NCBI GenBank assembly: GCA_004297725.1
Contig: SCUS01000193.1
Location: forward strand, 62,001-126,000
Source of the DNA: Myxococcaceae bacterium
GTDB lineage: Bacteria > Myxococcota_A > Polyangia > Polyangiales > Ga0077539
Length of the DNA: 64,000 bases
Reading direction: 5' to 3'
Shown here: positions 58,213-64,000 of the stretch, in pieces
Position numbering within the stretch: the first letter of the stretch is position 1
Layout of the letters: each line of letters opens with the position of its first letter
The notes under the pieces: model-generated
The model's database searches: none
Seen by the model: only the letters and a program-made list of their open reading frames with translations
What the model was told of the DNA's origin: nothing
Position numbers and translations under genes: made by a program

Positions 58213-59562
58213 CTACAGCACCCGGCGCGAGACCAGGAGCAGCGTGCGCGGGTCGCGGTGCTGCACGCGCAGCCCGCGAAGGGAGCCGTCGACGTCGGCC
58301 ATGGTGAAGCGCCGCGAGTGCGCGATGTCGACGTCGCGCACCCGGGCGAGCACGTCGCGGGCGAGCGGGGCGCTGTCGACCAGCACCACCAGCTCGAAGT
58401 CCTTGTCATCCTCCAGGCTGCGGTAGTTCAGGTTGGTCGAGCCGTGGATCGACCAGCGCTCATCGAAGACGGCCATCTTCAGGTGGGTGAAGTGGTTCTG
58501 GTACTCGAACACGTCGATGCCGCAGGCCAGGTAGCGCGCGTAGTGAAACTGCTGCGCGTCGTGCGCGAAGGCGTTGTCGTTCCAGGCGAGGGCGGGGAGC
58601 ACGAGGGTGACGTCGAGGGCGGGGCGCGCGGTCTTCGCGGCCACCAGCGCGTCGGCGATGGCGGAGTGGTAGCAGTACGGGTTCTCGATGAAGATCGAGC
58701 GCTCGGCCGAGGCGATGAGCCGGAGGTAGAGGTCTCGCACCGCGTTGGGCTCGCCGGTGGGCGCGCTCTCCACCACCGTCGCGGCGTCGAGCCGGATGCC
58801 GCGCGGCGGGAGCGACGCGGACAGGGGCCGCGGGTCGAGCTCGAAGGGAGGGCCTCCGTCGAGGATCCAGCGGTCGCGGAAATGGTGGTTGATCGCCGCG
58901 ACGACGGGGCCCTCGAAGCGGGTGAGGCTGTCGTGCCACTTCCACCACGGCTCGCGCGATCCCTCGACCTTCCAGGTGATGGCCTCGGCGTGGGCGTCCA
59001 CCGCGGGGTCGAAGGGCGCGTGGTTCATGTACTGGGCGCCGATGTTGGCGCCGCCCGTGTACGCGACGCGGCGGTCGACGACGATGATCTTGCGGTGGTC
59101 GATGTGGAGGTCGTCGACGCTGATCGCGCCGCGGATCTGCGCGGCCAGCGAGCGCAGCCGCTCGTCGGCGTGGGGCAGGTCGGCGTCGTAGTCGATGTTG
59201 GTGTCGTAGACCTGCACCCCCGAGGTGGTGAGCCGCTCGCAGAGGGGCCCGACGTCCGTGGGGTCGTAGTCGACGTTGGGGTCCTGATCGATCATCTCCT
59301 TCTCGCCGGTGGAGAAGGGGTCGCCCATGGCGGTCTTCGCGCGGTTGAGCAGCACCCGCACGGTGACGCCGCGCGCCGCCTGGTCGCAGAGCACCGCCGC
59401 GACCTCCAGGCCCACCGGGTCGCGGAAGAACAGGAACATCGACACGTGGATCTCCCGCTCCGCCGCCCGGAGGTCGGCCAGGAGCGACGGGAGGATCTCG
59501 TGGCCGTCGACCAGCATCGCCGCGTGGTGGCTGCCCGGGGGAGCGTCGTCTGCGTCCGACAT
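58213..59562 (-). CDS. Phospholipase D-family protein (cardiolipin synthase-like)
   Basis: This 449-residue protein has two HKD motifs, HIDHRKIIVVD and HLKMAVFD, each followed by a Gly/Ser-Asn strand (TGGANI, HGSTNL). This pair forms the two-His catalytic core. The N-terminal region resembles the soluble start of cardiolipin synthases, but there are no membrane helices, so the enzyme may be a nuclease or phosphodiesterase instead. An RNA-end domain gene follows, which favours a nucleic-acid role. A TATAGA hexamer lies eight bases before the ATG. Confidence 0.85.
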   Translation of the reverse strand: MSDADDAPPGSHHAAMLVDGHEILPSLLADLRAAEREIHVSMFLFFRDPVGLEVAAVLCDQAARGVTVRVLLNRAKTAMGDPFSTGEKEMIDQDPNVDYDPTDVGPLCERLTTSGVQVYDTNIDYDADLPHADERLRSLAAQIRGAISVDDLHIDHRKIIVVDRRVAYTGGANIGAQYMNHAPFDPAVDAHAEAITWKVEGSREPWWKWHDSLTRFEGPVVAAINHHFRDRWILDGGPPFELDPRPLSASLPPRGIRLDAATVVESAPTGEPNAVRDLYLRLIASAERSIFIENPYCYHSAIADALVAAKTARPALDVTLVLPALAWNDNAFAHDAQQFHYARYLACGIDVFEYQNHFTHLKMAVFDERWSIHGSTNLNYRSLEDDKDFELVVLVDSAPLARDVLARVRDVDIAHSRRFTMADVDGSLRGLRVQHRDPRTLLLVSRRVL

Positions 59563-59570
59563 CGCCGCTC

Positions 59571-59576
59571 TCTATA
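59571..59576 (-). promoter_or_regulatory. -10-like hexamer TATAGA, 8 nt before start codon
   Basis: On the minus strand TATAGA lies eight bases before the ATG at 59562. It probably serves the PLD and MJ1316-domain pair. Confidence 0.45.
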
Positions 59577-59618
59577 GTGACCTGATGGCGAATCGGTCCC
59601 CCTTGCGGGGCGCAGGGG

Positions 59619-59785
59619 TCACTCCCCCGCGCGAAACACGTACGTCACCGTCACCGTCGCCGCGCCGCCCGTGGGCGCCGGAAACACCAGCCCCCGCAGG
59701 GTGGGCCTCCATGCACCGCCCCGCGCCCCGCAGCGCGTCGCCAGCACCCGCTGCGCCACCTGCACTGACGGTTCACGAACTCTGT
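59619..59785 (-). pseudogene. Remnant of an AgmX/PglI-type C-terminal domain
   Basis: The frame ending at 59619 encodes VLATRCGARG then LRGLVFPAPTGGAATVTVTYVF, matching the last strands of AgmX/PglI (TonB-like) C-terminal domains, where Cys, FPAP and a final V-V-Y-F strand are conserved. Nothing upstream in that frame is protein-like because it runs antisense through the neighbouring gene. Only about 50 residues remain. It abuts the stop of the 845-residue gene, so it is probably what is left of a gene cut by insertion or replacement. Confidence 0.5.
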
Positions 59786-62323
59786 CTACGCCTCCGCCGC
59801 GTCGAGCTTCGCCGCGACCGCCCGGAGGATCGCGAGGTCGTCGTCGAGTCCGTTGGCGGTGAAGTCCCAGGCGCCGTCGTCGCTCAGTACGAAGTAGCGC
59901 ACGGCCGCCTCCGCGAGCCGACGCTGCTCCCTGGGCGCGCCCGCCGTCCGTGCAAGGAGCGCGTTGCAGGCACGCTGCGCCGCGACGACCTGCGACAGGT
60001 CGATGGCGTCGTTGGTGACCGCGTCGAGGAAGAACCGCCGCACGTGGGCCTCGACCTCGGTCGCGAGGTTCTCCGCGGAGAGACTGTCCGTGAGCAGCGC
60101 CTCGAAGCGCGACGACGCGCCATCCGGGACGCCCTCCAGCAGCGGCGGCGGCCGCGACGACTGCGCCGCTGGGTCGCGAGGGACGACGAATTCCCCGTCG
60201 AGGCGCGCGTTCGTGTGCCACGCGCTCCATGCGATCGAGTGGCGCGACGGCGCCTCGCCGTAGAGCGCTTCGATCTTCGCCCGCAGCGCCGCGACCTCCG
60301 CGCGACCTCCGCCGTCGACCAGGGCCTGCGCAATCACCTCGCGGCGCGTAGGGATGCGCAGGCCCTCCCACTCGGCGAGCCCCACCGCGCGCGACGAGGA
60401 GGTCTGCAGCCGTAGGTCGTGCAGGCAGACAGAGCGGAGCATCGTCTCGCTCCACGCCTCGTAGACCTCCCCGCCAGCGCGGAGCCGATGGAGCGCCTCG
60501 ATGAGCGATAGACCACACCCGCGAGAGGCCAGCATGGCGACGAGACCGTCGGTCGCACCTCGCACCGCGGCCGCTCCACCGGGCACGTCGCGCCGGAGGA
60601 GGCCGAAGGTGTCGCGCGCCGTCTCGACGAAGGGCGCGCGCTGCAAGAGGAGATCGAAGGCCAGCTGGGAGATCGAGCGGCGCGCCCCGGCCCGCGCCCG
60701 TATCTCGTCCGAAGTGAGCGGCCCGCCGGCCTCCTCCAGCATCGAGACGAGAAGCGCACGCTGTTGCATACGGTCGCCCTCGACGTGCGGGAGCGCGACG
60801 ACCCCGCGCCCAAGGTATCGGACCGCTTCGCTGCGTCGCAGCAGCGACGACAGCGGCCACGGCCCGAACCACGCTGGGAGGTCCGGCTCCCGGCGCAGCG
60901 CCTCCGCGAGTTCGTGGCACGACCACTGCCGGTCGGGACCGTCCGCGGTCATGCGCGCGACGCAGCGGGAGGCGACGCGCTCCGTGCATGCCGCGAAGCC
61001 GTCGAGGAGTTCAGGCACCGTCACCAGTCCGCGGTCGACGAAGACGATCTCGTCGGGCCAGCGCCCCCGCCCGAACTGCCCCGCGAGCTCACCGACCGTC
61101 ACCGGTCGCCCCGCCCCCTTCAACCAAAGAAGGATCTCCCGGGGACGTGTCCCGCCGTACCCCGCGATGCGCGTCGCGTCGTCGGGGTCGATCGCGAGGC
61201 GCTCGTTTGCCCGCTCACGGAGCGCCTCCGTCGCGACCCTGCCGAGCGGCCCTCCGTGCGCGTCGATCAGCGCGTCGACCGACTCCCTCGGCGACGGCCA
61301 GGCGGAGGCCACGAGGGCCTCGTCGAGGGCCTCCGCTGCGCGATCGAAGTCCTCCTGGAGGAAGCGCGCGAGGCACTCGCGTTCGCCGAGGCGAACGATC
61401 GCGTAGCGGCCGTCGAGGAAGCGGTCGTTGATCAGCGCGAACAGGGCGCGCTCGTCGCGAATCGGCGCGAGCCACGGGTCCAGCGCGGCGAGGTCGCCCA
61501 GCGCTCGGGCGCCGTCGGCGAGGTGCCCGGCGACGCGGGCGTCGAGGGCATCGATCCACCACCGCGCGGCGCCGATCGCGCGGAGGCCGCGCACCTCGAT
61601 CTGTCGGGCTCGCTCGCGAGAGAAGCCAAGCATCTCGCCGACCTCCGCGAGCGTGGAGAGAGGCGCGCCGAAGCCGCTCCGGTGCTGGAGGACGATCCGG
61701 TCGACGCGATCGATGGCGCCGAGCCGCGCCTGCCAGAGGGCCGCCATGTCCGCGTAGTCGTCGAGGGTCGGCGGCGAGAGCGGGGCGGGGTCCTCCTGCG
61801 CTGCCACCATCGTGAGCGCGGCGACCGCACCGAGGGTGTCGGCGATGCTCTTCCGACCGAGGTTCGGCGCCGCGCGAAGCTCCTCGACCGGCACCTCGAA
61901 GAGGGCGCCGAGGGTGGCGATTCCGTGGAGCGCGGCGAAGCTGGCCATCCGCGTTGGCAGGCCGTCCACCTCGCGGAGCGGGAGGGCGCGGCGGCGCTCG
62001 TCGAGCCCGGCGCCCACGCGGTCCCACGCCGGGCGCGCGGCCGAATCCGTGCTCCCGTCCGCGGAGCCGGGACCTGGGAGGAGCAGGAGCGCGGCGCGGG
62101 CCTCCTCCCAGCTCTGGCCCGTCACCGACTCGACCATCGCGCGGAGGTCCGCGATGCTGGTGCGGCCGAAGTTCTTCTCCGTGAGCAGCGCGGAGGGAGC
62201 GAGGGCCACGATGTCACGGAGCGTGGTGAGCTGTCGTCGTTCGATCAGGTTCCAGACCCGCGCCGAAAATGAGAGGCCGACCAGAGGCGAGTCGAGTGTT
62301 GGCTTCGGCGATTCATCGCTCAT
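59786..62323 (-). CDS. Tandem RNAP alpha-CTD / sigma region 4-like regulator
   Basis: This 845-residue cytoplasmic protein has two helix-hairpin-helix domains of the RNA-polymerase alpha C-terminal type: about 12-68 (LSFSARVWNLIERRQLTT and TEKNFGRTSIADL) and about 120-170 (NLGRKSIADTL). A sigma region 4-like HTH follows at about 205-252 (STLAEVGEMLGFSRERARQ, then IEVRGLRAI). The remaining 590 residues look like serial winged helices, for example LLVSMLEEAGGPLTSDEIRA and LLLQRAPFVETARDTFGLL. The combination can touch DNA like polymerase subunits but no catalytic domain is seen. Its stop abuts a gene remnant, and it is divergent from a DprA-like/PRTase pair. A transcription-related conflict role is inference. 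Confidence 0.75.
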   Translation of the reverse strand: MSDESPKPTLDSPLVGLSFSARVWNLIERRQLTTLRDIVALAPSALLTEKNFGRTSIADLRAMVESVTGQSWEEARAALLLLPGPGSADGSTDSAARPAWDRVGAGLDERRRALPLREVDGLPTRMASFAALHGIATLGALFEVPVEELRAAPNLGRKSIADTLGAVAALTMVAAQEDPAPLSPPTLDDYADMAALWQARLGAIDRVDRIVLQHRSGFGAPLSTLAEVGEMLGFSRERARQIEVRGLRAIGAARWWIDALDARVAGHLADGARALGDLAALDPWLAPIRDERALFALINDRFLDGRYAIVRLGERECLARFLQEDFDRAAEALDEALVASAWPSPRESVDALIDAHGGPLGRVATEALRERANERLAIDPDDATRIAGYGGTRPREILLWLKGAGRPVTVGELAGQFGRGRWPDEIVFVDRGLVTVPELLDGFAACTERVASRCVARMTADGPDRQWSCHELAEALRREPDLPAWFGPWPLSSLLRRSEAVRYLGRGVVALPHVEGDRMQQRALLVSMLEEAGGPLTSDEIRARAGARRSISQLAFDLLLQRAPFVETARDTFGLLRRDVPGGAAAVRGATDGLVAMLASRGCGLSLIEALHRLRAGGEVYEAWSETMLRSVCLHDLRLQTSSSRAVGLAEWEGLRIPTRREVIAQALVDGGGRAEVAALRAKIEALYGEAPSRHSIAWSAWHTNARLDGEFVVPRDPAAQSSRPPPLLEGVPDGASSRFEALLTDSLSAENLATEVEAHVRRFFLDAVTNDAIDLSQVVAAQRACNALLARTAGAPREQRRLAEAAVRYFVLSDDGAWDFTANGLDDDLAILRAVAAKLDAAEA

Positions 62324-62578
62324 CGTGTCCGCGGACGCTACGGGACGGCGCATGGAGGAACCAGGGGGTGTTCTGGCGCAGGACGTTCGACCTGCGCGCA
62401 GCGCTGGAGGCCGGGCAGCGGCTCGACATGGCCTCGATTCGGGTGAAACCCGTCGGCGCAACGGAGACCCCACTCGTGTTGGGGGCGACGGCGGACCCGA
62501 GGCCGATGCCCGGCACCTCCGGAGACGAGCGAGCCGACAGCGGCGTCGGAGTTCGCTACTCTCAAGGCCAGGTCCCCG
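62324..62578. other. Divergent promoter region of the island
   Basis: This 255-base stretch separates the minus-strand regulator from the DprA-like gene. On the minus side TAGCGT lies 11 bases before the regulator ATG; on the plus side TACTCT lies 16 bases before the DprA-like ATG. Codon-like GC bias in one plus frame (about 62365-62535) hints at a decayed gene but no family is seen. Confidence 0.5.
62335..62340 (-). promoter_or_regulatory. -10-like hexamer TAGCGT, 11 nt before start codon
   Basis: On the minus strand TAGCGT precedes the ATG at 62323 by eleven bases. Confidence 0.35.
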
Positions 62579-63253
62579 ATGCACTCGTGCCCGCCGGAAG
62601 AACTCCTCGGTCCGCTCAACGACGTCGAGCGCCGGTTCGCGCCGCGGCTCTTCTGGTACGAGGGCGATGGCTCGCTGCTGCGCCGGGGAGCGCGGGTCTC
62701 CATCGTGGGCACGCGCGAGGTCAGCGAGCCGGGGCGGCAGCGCACCCGGCGGCTGGTGAGGTTCCTGGTGGAGCGCAGCGTGACGGTGGTCAGCGGGCTC
62801 GCCGCGGGCGTCGACACCGCGGCGCACACCGCGACCCTCGCGCTTGGCGGGCGCACCATCGCGGTCATCGGAACCGGCCTGGACACGGCCTACCCCTCGG
62901 AGAACCGCGCGCTGCAGGAGCGCATCGCCCGCGAGCACCTGCTGGTCTCGCAGTTCGAGCCCGGCACGCCGGTGCGAAAGGGGCAATTCCCCCAGCGCAA
63001 CCGCACCATGGCGCTGGTCTCCCACGCCACGATCATCATCGAGGCCGGCGACGGCAGCGGCACCCTCTCGCAGGCGTGGGAGGCGCTCCGGCTCGGTCGC
63101 CCGCTGTTCATCCTCCGCTCGCTGGCAGACGACCCGAAGCTGAAGTGGCCCGCCGAGGTGCTGGCCTACGGGGCCATCGTCCTGGCCGAGCCCGAGCAGC
63201 TGCTGCCCGCGCTCCCCGAGGGAGACGATGCTCTCGCCGACATCCTCTTCTGA
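62579..63253 (+). CDS. DprA-like SLOG Rossmann-fold protein
   Basis: This 224-residue protein covers the Rossmann core of DprA/Smf. It has SIVGTRE (41-47), VVSGLAAGVDTAAH (70-83), IAVIGTGLDTAYPSEN (94-109), FPQRNR (137-142) and GDGSGTLSQA (157-166). The flanking SAM and winged-helix domains of competence DprA are absent or minimal. It is thus closer to stand-alone SLOG proteins thought to sense nucleotides. Its stop overlaps the phosphoribosyltransferase gene by 26 bases, so the two are translated together. It could process or sense a nucleotide signal; a transformation role is less likely. Confidence 0.85.
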   Translation: MHSCPPEELLGPLNDVERRFAPRLFWYEGDGSLLRRGARVSIVGTREVSEPGRQRTRRLVRFLVERSVTVVSGLAAGVDTAAHTATLALGGRTIAVIGTGLDTAYPSENRALQERIAREHLLVSQFEPGTPVRKGQFPQRNRTMALVSHATIIIEAGDGSGTLSQAWEALRLGRPLFILRSLADDPKLKWPAEVLAYGAIVLAEPEQLLPALPEGDDALADILF

Positions 63254-63896
63254 GCTGCCGTTCGCGTCGCTCCTGGTCTACTCCACCCGCGGCGTGAGCG
63301 ACGCCTCCCGGCGCTCGAGACGCGTCGCCATCGCCCTGAAGAAGAACGCGACCGCGTCCAGCTCGGCCCACGGGTTCATCGCGCTGACGCAGTACTTCGC
63401 CCTCCGCCTCGCCGAGGAGCTGCCGCGATCTCCCTTCCCGAGGTGGTTCGAGGACGCCGTGCTCGTGCCCGTGCCGAAGAGCGCTCCCTTGAAGCGCGGC
63501 ACCCTCTGGACCCCCATGGAGCTCGCCACGCGCATGGTCGCGCTCGGCATGGGCCGCCAGGTGGTGCCGCTGCTCGAGCGCCACGTCGCGGTGCCGAAGT
63601 CCGCGTTCTGCGCGGTCGGTGAGCGGCCCGGGCCGAGGCAGCACTGCGACAGCCTGCGGGTGACCATGCCGCCTTCGCTCGGGGCCTCGCGGATCGTGCT
63701 GGTTGACGACGTCATCACCCGTGGTGCGACGATGATGGGAGCCGCGATGAGGCTCCGCGCGTCGCTGTCATCCGTCGAGGTCGCGGGCTTCGCCGCGCTG
63801 CGCGCCATGAGCTTCGACGAGGTCGAATCGATGCTGTCACCCTGCGCAGGGATGATCTCCTTCGACGGTGACGACCGCATCGACCGGCGGCCCTGA
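63228..63896 (+). CDS. ComF-like phosphoribosyltransferase
   Basis: This 222-residue type I phosphoribosyltransferase has the PRPP-binding loop IVLVDDVITRGAT (156-168) and an upstream VPVPKSAPLKRG (80-91) as in ComF and related proteins. The zinc-finger Cys cluster of ComF is absent. Its ATG lies 26 bases inside the DprA-like gene. ComF and DprA are both competence proteins, but this overlapping pair with a polymerase-mimic partner fits a nucleotide-signalling module better. Substrate base unknown. The final 104 bases of the window hold no supported gene. Confidence 0.85.
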   Translation: MLSPTSSSELPFASLLVYSTRGVSDASRRSRRVAIALKKNATASSSAHGFIALTQYFALRLAEELPRSPFPRWFEDAVLVPVPKSAPLKRGTLWTPMELATRMVALGMGRQVVPLLERHVAVPKSAFCAVGERPGPRQHCDSLRVTMPPSLGASRIVLVDDVITRGATMMGAAMRLRASLSSVEVAGFAALRAMSFDEVESMLSPCAGMISFDGDDRIDRRP

Positions 63897-64000
63897 CCCT
63901 GCCAGCAGCGTCCTGGGCCCGCGCGCGGCGCTCGCCGGACATGACGGATTCGCTCTCCGTCTCCATCCCAGGCGGGCGAAGATCGCTGATGGAGGTGAAA

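Noticed and set aside
62324..63025. N-terminal extension of the alpha-CTD/sigma4 protein across the divergent region
   Set aside because: The extension would run antisense through the DprA-like gene and has no domain; MSDESPKPTL directly before the first alpha-CTD is the natural start.
63897..64000. Possible minus-strand gene at the right edge
   Set aside because: The translation is Arg-rich with no motif and would overlap the PRTase gene; not enough sequence to judge.
1..64000. tRNA or rRNA genes
   Set aside because: No T-loop GTTCRANYC with matching acceptor arms or rRNA core sequences were seen by eye; a tRNAscan-SE run would settle it.

Overview
The window is high-GC (about 70 percent or more), densely packed DNA from a bacterium that looks like a myxobacterium (Myxococcota, plausibly the Polyangiales side). 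The signs are the very large number of lipoproteins whose mature N-terminus is a low-complexity Asp/Ala/Gly/Ser/Pro linker, an outer-membrane protein resembling TIGR04551, a surface phosphatase with a MYXO-CTERM-like tail, a sigma-54 promoter, a degenerate receiver-EAL protein, and many short overlapping gene junctions. There are 58 intact or partial protein genes, two gene remnants, and no rRNA, tRNA or CRISPR that I can see. Because the base composition creates very long shadow frames, genes were chosen by recognisable motifs, signal peptides, start context and operon logic.

Layout. 1-4819: a tightly overlapping operon with a PhaC-like hydrolase end, two paralogous lipoproteins, a lipoprotein alpha/beta hydrolase and an outer-membrane protein. 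4889-12681: surface and secreted proteins, including a phosphatase, a lysyl-oxidase-like lipoprotein, an RRM RNA-binding protein with a structured leader, and a five-haem cytochrome. 12720-22198: membrane and enzyme genes (GT-C-like protein, two metallo-beta-lactamase-fold proteins including RNase Z, an HD hydrolase), a lipoprotein serpin with a decayed serpin fragment upstream, and two unknown genes. 22356-32427: glycine decarboxylase gcvP, a Uma2-type nuclease-like gene bracketed by 19-bp direct repeats, a small class III cyclase homologue, a DUF3556-like membrane protein, a 2OG-Fe dioxygenase, a protein with an SSB-like C-terminal tip, and a degenerate-receiver EAL protein. 32611-38817: more lipoproteins, a JmjC/cupin-8 protein, a VWA lipoprotein and an aminotransferase.

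38819-45002 is a type VI secretion cargo island on the minus strand: pseudokinase, VgrG, PAAR, a putative peptidoglycan-targeting effector and a PspB-like membrane protein. 45062-59562 returns to envelope genes: lipoproteins, a CorA-like channel, a CapA-like protein, a fatty-acid desaturase, a sigma-54-driven Gly-rich lipoprotein with a hairpin leader, a formylglycine-generating-enzyme-like lipoprotein, and a phospholipase D/MJ1316-domain pair.

59619-63896 is the region most likely to hold a poorly described system. A 845-residue protein carries two RNA-polymerase alpha-C-terminal domains and a sigma region 4-like helix-turn-helix. It is divergent from an overlapping pair made of a DprA-like SLOG Rossmann protein and a phosphoribosyltransferase. 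The 845-residue gene ends directly against a truncated AgmX/PglI-type C-terminal fragment, which suggests an insertion or replacement. A nucleotide-signalling or defence role is inference.

Many genes have a TANNNT -10-like hexamer only 6-11 nt before the start codon, which suggests leaderless or near-leaderless transcription is common here.
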